Positions 13,145-23,785 of a stretch of 64,000 nucleotides of DNA are shown here, in pieces. Origin of the DNA: Malachius bipustulatus. Lineage: Eukaryota > Arthropoda > Insecta > Coleoptera > Melyridae. The DNA is taken from the NCBI GenBank assembly GCA_910589415.1, contig OU342634.1:16799144-16863143 (forward strand), read 5' to 3'. The number at the start of each line of letters is the position of its first letter. The stretch's first letter is position 1. Under the pieces are notes generated by a model. It worked only from the letters and a program-made list of their open reading frames with translations. It was not told where the DNA came from and did not search any database. Made by a program: the position numbers and the translations under genes.

Positions 13145-14942
13145 CTGAAACAAAAAGGTATCATAAAAAGGATTGTTTGCGGCAAATATTTTGTGTAATA
13201 AAAATATATTTGAATATGACATCTTCTAGAAAAACTGTTATTAAAACCCTGATTTATAGATATACACCCCTTGGTTTAGAGATTTGAAGAAATTTATTCT
13301 AATAATCGAATTACTAATTTGGAAACTTTTATTACCAAGGAAGAGTTTTTAGCCAAACAACAGGCTCTTACAAATAGGTAACATTTTTACACATTTACTC
13401 AAATAATTAATTATTTTCTATTCGTTTATTAATCAATATGAGAACGATTAAAACTTTTTTTAATCAAATTTGCGGGCAAAAGATGCGCAACACATATCCT
13501 GCTTCATTATTGAGTTATTATGACAACTGACATGATCGCTTCTGTTTCCTTCGAGAATATAAGTTCAAATATTATGATTCTAATAACCACTAGAAATTGA
13601 AACTTGAAAATTTAAATAACCTGCATTTTTTTGTTAGGAAATCGAATAAAAATCTTATTAAAATCTCATTAATTATGAAATTTTGACAAGTTTCAAGTCA
13701 GAAGTAAATAATCTGACATAATTCTTAATTCAATTATTATTGTTTCAACACATGGTTAAGGTTCCTTATTAAAATCAAATTAAGAACTTCTAAAAGAAAT
13801 TATATAATTATTATTTCTAACTACTCGTACATATATTTATTTTACCTTACACCAAATAATAATCTTTTCTTATCCTTCAAAAGAACAACTGACACAAATT
13901 CAAAAATTGATATTAAATTATCAGAAGAATCAATTACCTAATGCAAGATATAGTTATATTATATACTACGTATTGTATATATTGCTTTACCATATATATT
14001 ACGTAATCAAGAAGAAATTTCTGCAATGCAAAAGATCGGTAGGTAATTATTCAATTAAGCAAGTTGATATAAAACTTCCATGAGTAGGTCACAAGAGTTG
14101 TGAATTTCTAAGTACTTATTCATTTATTGCTAATAACACTTCTTATTACAGTCCCTGCGATTATTTGTATTCACTAATCGAATCAAGTGGTAGATATATT
14201 GTGTCCTTATTCCAAGAAACTAATAGGTTAAATTAATGGCCGATAATAAATAATAATAAGTGATAAAAATTTAACATCCAGGTACAGAATTGAAACTTTG
14301 GGTTAGCACAAGGAAATTTTATGTAAAAGTAAAATTTTGAAATAAAAAATTTTTACCTTAAAAAACAACCACCTTAATTATATAATATTTCGTCAAATAA
14401 ATTGAAATAATAATACCGGTTAGAGGGTTAGGTACAAAGGAACTTCACTTCTTGTAGGTAAACGTTATAATTATTAAGACTTTAACATTTTCACAGGATC
14501 ATCATTGATACCTAAATATTTTATCCCCTCCCCTACCTACCTACACCTAACCAAAATTTTACCCCCTCCCTTTTTTTAATAAAATGACCTATTTTATTTC
14601 TATAAATAAAAAATTTTTCATAAAACATTTCACATGACCCATTTTTTCTTGAGGAATCATCTGAGGACATATGTGCGTTTCTACATCTGGCGATATATTA
14701 TAAGAAATATATTAGCGAATTGAAATACCGCACAGTTTCAGAGAAAGTAAAACCATCTGATACATCTTACTGCTTATTTGCGATTTTACACCATCTTCAA
14801 GTGTGTTTTCTCTTCGACCTCCAATGTACGAATCACTATTAAGATCACAAACAATTCACAATAAAAGTAACTGAAATTTATTTTATTATAGCGAAATATG
14901 TCGTGTGTGTGTGGATTATTATATGAAATAAAATAAAAATAC
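13145..14942 (-). other. Probable first intron of the secreted-protein gene
   Basis: The stretch lies between the proposed 5' untranslated exon (donor CAG|GTATTT reading down from 14942) and the signal-peptide exon (acceptor at 13145-13146). It is AT-rich with a short GT-repeat near 14904. No coding exon was found inside. Confidence 0.4.
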
Positions 14943-15193
14943 CTGACACTGAGCTATGGAGAGACTTAACAAGTGAATGTGATAATAGCTTATGCTTCGT
15001 CTTATTTGAAAGCTCGTATCTAGGTCGTGTATGATCGGTGACTTGACGGAAAGTCTCGATCGACCAAACGGGTCAAGGAGGGTTACTGTAAAACTTGGAG
15101 GGTGAGATTTTGCAGGATAACGAATTGGTGGGGGGCGAAATTCCTCCTAATTTCCCTCTCGATTTCTCAATTCATCGGGAGTGAACTATATAA
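14943..15193 (-). promoter_or_regulatory. Proposed promoter and 5' untranslated exon of the secreted-protein gene
   Basis: The acceptor four bases before the start codon at 13140 implies an upstream non-coding exon. The best candidate ends at 14943 with CAG|GTATTT on the minus strand. A TATA-like CTTATATAG sits at about 15187-15193 on that strand, which would place transcription start near 15155-15165. The exon stretch is less AT-rich than its surroundings. No transcript evidence is available. Confidence 0.35.
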
Positions 15194-15199
15194 GGTCGA

Positions 15200-16700
15200 T
15201 GCTTGCATTAAATTATTTCTCAGTACGGAAAATAAATTAAGCCACTTAGAAATTAAAATTATCACCTGTAGTCTGTAATCCTCTATTACAGCAATGAGGA
15301 CTTCTATTGTCTTTAGTAATTGTAATGGAAACGTTTTAATTTGCTGTTAACTATATCTTATTGCACCATGTAGGTGATTTGAAAGCCCAAAATTCACATC
15401 GAACATGGATTTCGTTCCATATTGTATAATGTAATGATTATTTTTAGACATAAATAATGCAATATTAGAAAAATTTACTTTGCTTGATTCATTAAAATAA
15501 AAATAATGCTAAAACAATCATGTTTAAGTTACGAAATTAGAAATGAAACAATTTTGATTTTGCAGTTGCAGGTTTGTATTCTTACCTCTTGTAGAGATCT
15601 CCCATAATTTAACGTAGGTATAATTTGGATCTTGCACCGATTGCATCTAATAACGTTTTAGAATATTAACTCTTCTTATCATCGCATTGTTAAACTAATA
15701 TTTATTAAAATCCAAACTAGCTAATCAATAATTATGAACCATGGTATGAAAGCAGGTCTATCAAATTATCTCGTTTAAGTACACAATATAAATTACAGCA
15801 TAAAACATGACTTATTATTATCATTTACAGCTTTAATGTATGCTTATTAATTAAATGTAGAATTGTTTGAATTCATGGTCTATGACCATGAATTCAGATG
15901 GATTTAATTTTGCATACCCCTTATGGTGATTGTCTCCATGAAATGGGTTGTTCCAAATTTTTTTTGAAAATGATTACGATTTTATTGTGATAAAAATGGT
16001 AAATTACAATCATGGTACATTGTGCATGTAGGGCAATAATCATTAACGCGAGTTATTCTACACTCATTTGAGCTGGAAATTGTAGTCCCCAGTTCTTTCT
16101 CATTGAGAACTTAATTAATGTGATACTTATCTACAATAATATAATCGCATGTGACATCATTGCTTGTTTAGAGGTAGATGATGAAGGTACATAAATAATT
16201 ATAAGCAACGGCGCCAGATTAACGACTATTTAGTGTCAAGTAAAAATCATGCAACTAGAGTACAGTAGATACAATAAATCTACAGATAAAATGACAAACG
16301 GCGTCATTGATGCAACGTTTTAGTTCCCTTTACCATATAGGCTGCGTTATGCTAGATACCTATGTAAAATACACAGGAGAAGATAGCTACATAGGTGTGA
16401 TGTACACTAAGAGGGGATGGAGAATCTATATGTTGTCATGTTCATACGAAAATTAGAGAACCGACAACATTTGCAAATTGTGTCACGACAAATTGGCAGT
16501 TTTTTTTTTATTAAATAAATAAAAGTCGACACAGTATAAAGAGAACACGCGATGTTATTGTGTATAATAATATTTTGATATCTATTACACGATGAGTTAG
16601 AAGATAAAATATAAAAGAGAACAAGAATATTTCTGGTTTTCGTTGTCTGTTGTTAGAGGTCTTTCTGCTTCTTTTTTGATTATAGAGTGACCCCCACATT
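15200..16700. other. Intergenic AT-rich DNA with a perfect small palindrome
   Basis: No gene seen. At 15868-15896 there is a perfect inverted repeat with 13-bp arms (TGAATTCATGGTC) around a TAT spacer. It could form a hairpin or be a decayed element centre. Confidence 0.45.
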
Positions 16701-16710
16701 TCAAAGATCT

Positions 16711-17342
16711 CTATTTCATCGTTGCTTGGGTCGAGTCAAATAGTCTTAAATAATAGGGAAGTGGAGAAAATGTATACCTAAAGATCTTGAAATACGTGCT
16801 CATATAGGTTGATGCTCTCAAACACATTTTGATAAAATTCTGCCCACCTTCCTGAGATTAAACAAACCTTGGATTTTCAATATGACACATTATTTTCTCA
16901 TTTACCCCTTTATTTCAAGTAAAGTCAGAGTAAACTAGTTCGGCTATCCGAAGGGTTGTTGTTGGCCTATTTACTAAATACGAGAATTTTTGAATTTCTG
17001 GAATCGCTACGTGTCGAGCAGCCGTTAACCACAAGTAAAACAAATATTAAGTGAATCGATAATTATATCGATTACAATTCTTACTTACGGATAATCTTCC
17101 TCTCATTCCTGATTCTATGGAAAGTAATTTGACTCCTGAATTGTCACAATGATATAGAAGTAATAATTGCAAAATGCTTTTCCTTTTTAAATGGTCCAAA
17201 TATGTAAATTCTTCTCCCAGTCCTCTCCCCCATAGTTTTTGTTGTATGCTTTCTCGCATGAAATACCAATCCGGTGCTTTTTCGTGTCCCGCCATTATCA
17301 TTAATCCAGAAATCAGGGAATATTCACCTATTGTATAACTAA
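16711..17342 (-). pseudogene. Two coding-like exons of an unrecognised gene, 5' end cut off by a LINE
   Basis: Reading the minus strand, an open frame runs from about 17342 to 17089 (LSYTIGEYSLISGLMIMAGH, then EKAPDWYFMRES, and ending near MRGRLS). It stops exactly at a strong donor, TCC|GTAAGT. A strong acceptor (TTTAATCTCAG) at 16852-16853 opens a second stretch in the matching phase 0, 16851-16711. This gives 46 codons (EGGQNFIKMCLRASTYM and onward, ending STQATMK) and a TAG. Amino-acid use looks like protein, not AT-rich noise. I do not recognise the family. The upstream side abuts a decayed reverse-transcriptase fragment, so the gene may be truncated, or the LINE may sit in an intron. 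It could also be captured host sequence or an unknown transposable-element gene. Confidence 0.4.
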
Positions 17343-18890
17343 GGCAGTCAGCCAGAACTTCACCAGATCCACGATTCCACCACTTACACGGACAGATGGG
17401 ACTATCGCATCCACGACTACTGAGAAGGCGAACTTGTTGGCGAGAGTCTTTTCTTCATACTCTTCCGTCGACTTTCGTGGAAAAACTCCGCCAATGATCC
17501 CTTCGGTGGAGACCAAAATGTCAAACATTGTTTTCCGACAGCGGGTCATAAAGAGCATTATGTTAGCCTTAGACCCAAACAAAGCTTCTGGGCCCGATGA
17601 CGTACCTGTTATCGTACTAAAAAAATGCGCCACTGAGCTGTCTTTTAAACTTGTCGTATAAAAAAGGAATATTTCCTTCTTGTTGGAAATGTGCACGGAT
17701 CCAACCTATTCCCAAGAAAGGCCAAAAAGACTATACCAATTGGAAGGAGCTAATATAATCAGCGACCGCCAATACGGATTCCGCAAACAGAGGTCAACTG
17801 GTGACCTCCTCACTTACGTCACCGAGCTGTGGAACGGCGCAATCGAGCACCATGGGGAGTCTCGAGGTGTTGCGCTTGATATTTCTAAAGCTTTCGACCT
17901 TGTTTGGCATGGTGGACTGTTGGCCAAACTGCAGGCCTATGGCATGCCCGAGAAATTCTGCTTGTGGCTGCGAGTTATCTCGGATCGTTCATTACAGGTG
18001 GCAGTCGATGAAGTTCTTTCTTGGACCTTTTCCATCAATGCCGGTGTGTCTCAGGGATCCATTTTATATCCGACTCTCTTTCTAATATTTATAAACGACT
18101 TGCTTGAAACAACAAAAAATCCAATATACAGTTTTGCCGACGACAGTACCCTTATATCTTCTTATACGTTAGATGCGCGAACATCTGCCATCGACGCACA
18201 GACTCGCAGGGAGCAAGAAGTTGCCATACTTAACAATGATTTGCAAGACATTCTAACTTGGGGCGATAGAAACCAGTCCAATTCAATGCCGGAAAACCCA
18301 AGCAGCCATCTAACATGTCTTGGCATGATCATGTTGCAGGTTTGGCGAAGAATGCTTCTCAAAAACTTGGAACACTCTTCCGCACGAAGAAATTTTATAC
18401 ACCACAACAGCTTCACCTCTTATATAAGGCTCAAATCCGACCATCCTTGGAGTACTGCTCACATGTTTGGAGCTCACCTCCCAAACATAAGCTGAGACTA
18501 CTCGACTCTATTCAGAAAAGAGCCATCCGCTTGATTGGGGACCCAGATTTGACAAAAAATTTAGACACTCTCGAACATCGAAGAAGAGTAGCTGACCTGA
18601 GTCTGTTTTACAGATATTTTAATGGAAGGTGTTCAAAAGACGTGGCCCACTTGATCCCATCAAGAACAAGACCGGGCAGAAATACACGTCGAGCCGCAGA
18701 CGCTCATCCGTATCAGGTTCAGCTCGTTACACCTCGTACTACCCTATTTCAGACTTCTTTTATGTATAGAACCGCATCACTTTGGAATAGCATTCCAAAG
18801 GGCGTGTTTCCCAAAGTATACAACCTACAGAGATTCAAGGCCAACGTGAATCGATATCTCCGCTCATGCACCGCTCCCAGAGCGTCATAG
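17343..18890 (+). mobile_element. Decayed jockey/CR1-like LINE reverse transcriptase fragment
   Basis: This is plus-strand reverse-transcriptase coding sequence with no endonuclease domain, so it is 5'-truncated. It starts near AVSQNFTRSTIPPLTRTDGT (17343), runs through LDPNKASGPDDVPVI and stops at about 17661. A frameshifted piece, CWKCARIQPIPKKGQ, follows. An internal deletion then joins to ISDRQYGFRKQRST, the DISKAFDLVWH block, AGVSQGSIL and the catalytic FADD (about 18134). Near 18300 another deletion and frame change leads into WHDHVAGLAKNASQKLG and a C-terminal domain ending at 18890 (LEYCSHVWSS, YRTASLWNSIP). Domain order fits non-LTR retrotransposons of the jockey/CR1 group. At least two frame breaks and two deletions make it dead. 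Confidence 0.85.
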
Positions 18891-18937
18891 GGATTTCCCT
18901 GCAGTGCATGTGCATTTTCAATTAAAAAAAATATATA

Positions 18938-19788
18938 CAGGGTGAATTATAAAAAACGCCCCAAGCGATAACTCCGTTAATTTTGAAGATATGACAAAAC
19001 TTTTTGAAACAAAGTGGCGTAGTTTATCATCATCTAAGTATATGTTGAGATAAACGTTCGATCAAGACAACTTCCTGTTTAACCGGAAGTAACATCAACT
19101 TCGGGTTTTTAAATAGAACACCCTGTAAAACTTTATATTTTTTAAATGTCTGAAGAAATCTAATACAGGTGGTTTTCACCATTGGAATTTAGATTGAGCG
19201 GTTTATGAGTTATAAACAAGTGAAGATCGAAAATTTTCAACTTCAAAGCAGTGTAGAACTAGAACGGCTCAAGATATCTAAAAACGGTTTACATGTCCTT
19301 ATCTTAACTTTTGACATAGTATCCTACTATGTGGTTTAAATTTTAATACAGGGTGATGAAAAATCGGATAATTTTAATCACCCTGTATTAAAATTTACTC
19401 CACATAGTGGGATAAAACATGAAAAGTTAGGATAGGGACATGTAAACTGTTTTTAGATATCTTGAGCCGTTCTAGTTCTACACTGCTTTGAAGTTGAAAA
19501 TTTTCGATCTTCACTTGTTTATAACTCATAAACCGCTCAATCTAAATTCCAATGGTGAAAACCACCTGTATTAGATTTCTTCAGACATTTAAAAAATATA
19601 AAGTTTTACAGGGTGTTCTATTTAAAAACCCGAAGTTGATGTTACTTCCGGTTAAACAGGAAGTTGTGTTGATTGAACGTTTATCTCAACAGATGATGAT
19701 AAACTACGCCACTTTGTTTCAGAAAGTTTTGTCATATCTTCAAAATTAACGGAGTTATCGCTTGGGGCGTTTTTTATAATTCATCCTG
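18938..19788. mobile_element. Palindromic CAGGGTG element with internal CAGGGTG modules
   Basis: The CAGGGTGAATTATAAAAAAC left end is matched by its reverse complement ending CATCCTG at the right, with TA on both sides. The two 420-bp arms are almost perfect mirror images. Inside each arm further CACCCTG/CAGGGTG words occur (about 19119-19125 and 19608-19614, plus a central pair near 19350 and 19385). The element therefore looks like a stack of smaller inverted units. The 65-residue open frame at the right is only the mirror arm. Confidence 0.85.
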
Positions 19789-20381
19789 TATATTTATAAG
19801 CTTAAGAAATCCCTAAATCTCATCAAGATTCGTTGAGACATCTTCTAAGTATCCAAATTACTAAAAATCAGCTCTGTATCTTCAAACTTGTCTGTTTCTT
19901 GAACAGATCTCAATTTTTTTAAACTCTTTGTTCAAAAGTCGTTTTTCTTGCCTGCTTGTATTTAAATCCCAGTTCTTCTCTCTCTTTCTATATTGACTTT
20001 AAAAAAACTACATACAAACACGAATATAAAAAATTCTACTAAGTATATAATGATGGATATTATCAATGTTGCACGTGTTTCGCTACTTTAAAAGGTAACA
20101 TCTTCAGACAAATGTAAATGAATAAAATTATCGGTATGATAACATAGCAATAATCCTCATTTTTCCTAAGCAAACCAATGAAATCAGAAAATATCCATCA
20201 CTGACTTACTTTGGAAACATTTTAACACAAATGTCAAATTTTAACGCAATTACATTTAATATTTCATTTAAATCATTTATGAGCTATGGTTCTATATTTC
20301 TTAACGCAAAATAAAAGTTATCTAAATTAAAATAACATGGAATTTATCGAATAAACTGTTCACATTGTACTTCAGTTTATA

Positions 20382-21290
20382 CAGGGTTATTCACGGTATA
20401 CGCCACGGAAGTTTATACAGGGTTATTCACGGTATACGCCACGAAAGTTTATGGCCGTGTCTCTGGATTTTAGGATCTTTTTATTTTTGGAGTGGATAGA
20501 GATCCGGCAGAGGTATGTTTCAAAATTATATTCATAATGTACAGGTGTCCCAAAAGCATGAAACATATCAAAGTTATGTTTTTTTAAATGGAATGTGCCT
20601 ATTGCATTTTTAGATTGTCTGAGAAGAGAAAATGAGATTGGCTTTTACAGTTGGTGTTTAAATTCAGAAGTTTGTGAGTTATAAACAAGTGAAAATCGTC
20701 ATTTTTCAAGTTCAAGGCCCTGTACAAGGAAAACGGCTCAAGATAGAGAAAAACGGCTTACATGTCCCTATTTTAACCTTTCATGTACTATCCAATGATG
20801 TAGATGAAATGTTTATACAGGGTGATAAAAAATTTGAAAAATTCTGAGATTTCTCCACGCGTCGACAAATAAAAAAATCAAAGAAAGTACAAATGTTTCT
20901 ATACCATAAGATAGTTCATGAAAAGTTAAAATAGGGACATGTAAGCCGTTTTTCTCTATCTTGAACCGTTTTCGTGGTACAGGGCCTTGAACTTCAAAAA
21001 TTACGATTTTCACTTATTTATAACTCACAAACTTCTGAATTTAAACACCAACTGTAAAAGCCAATCTTATTTTTTCTTCTCAGACAATCTAAAAATGCAA
21101 TAACATAGGAGCATTCCATTTAAAAAAACATAACTTTGATATGTTTCATGCTTATGGGACACCCTGTACATTATGAATATAATTTTAAAACGTACCTCTG
21201 CCGGATCTCTATCCACTCCAAAAATAAAAAGATCCTAAAATCCAGAGACACGGCCATAATCTTCCGTGGCGTATACCGTGAATAACCCTC
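20382..21290. mobile_element. Palindromic CAGGGTT element with inner terminal-repeat-like pair
   Basis: The left end CAGGGTTATTCACGGTATAC is mirrored at the right (GTATACCGTGAATAACCCTC), with TA on both sides. The left terminus is tandemly duplicated (20375-20410 and 20411-20446, 36 bp each). Further in, ACAGGTGTCCCAAAAGCATG (about 20541) is mirrored by CATGCTTATGGGACACCCTG (about 21149), a second nested pair. The central part resembles the centres of the elements at 18938, 39826 and 45358 (CTCAAGATA, ACGG-TTACATGTCC). Confidence 0.8.
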
Positions 21291-21302
21291 TATAAAACAA
21301 TT

Positions 21303-21440
21303 TCTAACATCAAGAATAAAATTGAATTACTTTATCATTGTGATCATTATTTTAAATTAAATTATTTAACGTAAATGTATATTCAAATTATGTTCTTGAA
21401 CCTTCAGAAATTCACAGGCATTTAAACAACTAGCAATACA
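21303..21440. repeat. Dispersed repeat shared with 53545-53650
   Basis: The block AAAATTGAATTACTT, TCATTGTGATCATTAT and AAATTA, and further on ACAATACACAG, is found in the same order at 53545-53650 inside the last P450 intron. The family is unknown. Confidence 0.65.
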
Positions 21441-21723
21441 CAGTCATAAATGAACAACTAGACATCCATCGTTCTCCATTACTTGATTTTCTTTTCGACA
21501 CCGACAACTAAGAAGATTCTGAAGAAATTATATTATCATCTAGTTAGCTCTGTTAAAAATTCTTTTAAATCTAGTTACTTGTTTTATGACCACTTCTGCT
21601 ACCATACTGTTGCTATGTTACTATATCAATAATTTTATTCATTTACATATGTCTGAAGATGCTACTTCAAAAGTAGCGAAACACCTGTAACATTGATAAT
21701 ATCCGTCATTATCAGTAGAATTT

Positions 21724-22985
21724 ATTTAACCAATAGTGTTTTATTTATCATCTATCATTATGCAGAGATTCTACGAAGTAAGTATAAAAACATAAATTTT
21801 CCAACACTCCATACCTATGTGATTGCAACTGGTGACGATCAATTAAGACTAGTGGAAATGGTAAATCATGTCTGGCATTCGTTGAACTCAAAAGTTTACC
21901 AATTTTTTGTGCTATCTAGGCGTGAATTAAAGAATAATCGAAGTGAAAAAGACAATCAACTGCTGTTTCAATGATGATCTATCCAGATTGAAATCAATGG
22001 AATTCTGAAAAATTTTCCAAGATCAAGGTACCTCACTCCAAATAAAATAGATCTAACGATTTTTCAGCACAGTTATTAAAACTCTTCAGAAATAGCTAAC
22101 ATGATAATTACACGATCTTGAACTGACCGAATAATTGTGAGACTTAATTAGAAAAAATAGTTGACCTGTGTCCCATAATATAAGACAGGATTTGTTCGAA
22201 TTCGCACTTGAGTTTTTATTTCGTAGTTTCTTCCAAACCCTATACTGCTTAATAACTAAGAAGATTGTGAAGAAATGATAAGCCCAAACTTCCGCTTATG
22301 ATGGAAAAGTATGCAAATATATTCTTTTAACATATATTTTTCATTATTATAAATAGAGAAATCCGTTATTAGAAAAATATACAATTAGGTACATTTTAGC
22401 TCTATCTGCAGACTGTGTTACAGAAACGTATTATTATCTAAACGTTATAGATACTTATTATAGAATATAGGTACCTAAAAAAGATACCCAAAAAACACCT
22501 ATAAAAATTGGTGTTTTTTTAATTCGATGATTGTCCTATTATTAAAAATCAAGAGAATACCTGCAAATGTATTAGCAATACTTTCTCTTGCTTACCTAAA
22601 TTTCGAGATCATGTTTCTTCGATTTTGAATATAGGTTTCAATGCATCTTGTTTATTAGGGGGTCTCCGGAAACGTAATAGTAACATTATGTAATTTACTT
22701 AAGCACTACCTTTCCTTTTACTAACGCTAGACTATTTTGCTTCTTTTTTATAATTTAATATAATTTTTAATTGTCTATAGTTATGCTATAGCTATCTCAG
22801 ATCGTGAAACCTTTCAGCTTCTCATTGGTATTAGCCATGAAATATTTCAGCTAACTAAAGATAGAGTATGACAGTATACCTTTATTATAGCTGATCAAAG
22901 ATTAACTCTAGGTGAACCATAATTCTAACATTTTTAATGGTATAAGAAGAACGTTAAAATCGTTATAGTTATACAAGTTATGGGT
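21724..22985. other. AT-rich intergenic, no gene seen
   Basis: No supported gene, RNA or repeat beyond scattered TAGGTA words. A 93-residue open frame at 21693-21974 starts inside the repeat arm and has no splice or family support. Confidence 0.35.
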
Positions 22986-23270
22986 GAAGGAACTTTACAA
23001 ACTTCTACCATATGTACAATTCCTTAAGGGGAATATCACGTGACCCTTAAAAAGTGTCAACTCCTCTTCTCTGCGTTAATATACAGGGTAAATGTTGAAA
23101 AATATTCATTAGGCTTTAATATCTACACGGACCATTAGGATTTTCTAATTTCTTATGCCTCTGTTATCTATAGCATTTGATCAGCGTCCTCTAAACTTCC
23201 AGGACCGGCTTAAGAAAAATTGGTTGGGAGAGTTCGTACTAATAAGTTCATCCTGTATGCGATTTTTATA
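22986..23270. repeat. Dispersed repeat, copy B
   Basis: Second copy of the repeat at 8236-8560, with the same order and orientation of shared blocks. It abuts the 3' end of a minus-strand LINE fragment. Confidence 0.7.
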
Positions 23271-23289
23271 ACGTTATGCGCCAGACGAT

Positions 23290-23785
23290 GATCAAGCTAG
23301 CCGAGTTAATGAGTTAATAAGCTAATGAAGTTATCGAGGAACAACAACAAATACTCAAACAACCAATAAGCTCTGTTCTTCAAAAATAAATCTTCAATAG
23401 GATCTCTTAATATGGTCGGGAACGGAGTTGTATATACTCGCCATTTGGTAGTGAAACCATCGCTCGAAGGTTTTCTATGTCGTCCCCTAAACATTAAATG
23501 AATGTTTTGAACGTCAGTTCGAAAGGTGATGCAGTCAAGCAGGTAGAGTAGAGTTTTATAAAACATTATTTTATGGAAGAAACAGGCCGCATGCAACAGG
23601 CGCCGCCTGCTCAAATCAAGCCAACGAACCTGGTTGAGCGTGTGCGAAACATAGTGCCACCTACGTATTCCCTAGATAAAACGTAAACAAGAGTTTTGAA
23701 GCACCTGCACTCTACGAATATCTTCCCTCAACATGTTCTCCCCATAAACAGAGTCACAGAAGTCTGGAGAAAACAAGCGCATTAC
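23290..23785 (-). mobile_element. LINE reverse-transcriptase C-terminal fragment
   Basis: The minus strand reads SPDFCDSVYGENMLREDIRR (about 23750), then VQVLQNSCLRFI, one in-frame stop, NQVRWLDLSRRRLLHAACFF and onward to about 23306. This is the typical region after the polymerase domain of jockey/CR1-like LINE proteins. The catalytic YADD region is absent, so only the 3' end survives. The segment continues into a duplicated block to its right. Confidence 0.7.

Larger units (their letters stand above)
20032..21723. repeat. Outer inverted repeat enclosing another palindrome
   Basis: About 125 bp at 20032-20160 recur inverted at 21595-21723. Shared blocks include GGATATTATCAATGTT, GTTTCGCTACTTT, ATCTTCAGACA and GTAAATGAATAAAATTAT. 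Between the arms lie the 20382-21290 palindrome and part of another dispersed repeat. This may be an older element into which a CAGGGT-type element jumped. Confidence 0.7.

Noticed and set aside
17328..17696. 122-residue open frame on the minus strand
   Set aside because: It is antisense to the readable LINE reverse transcriptase and has no domain of its own.
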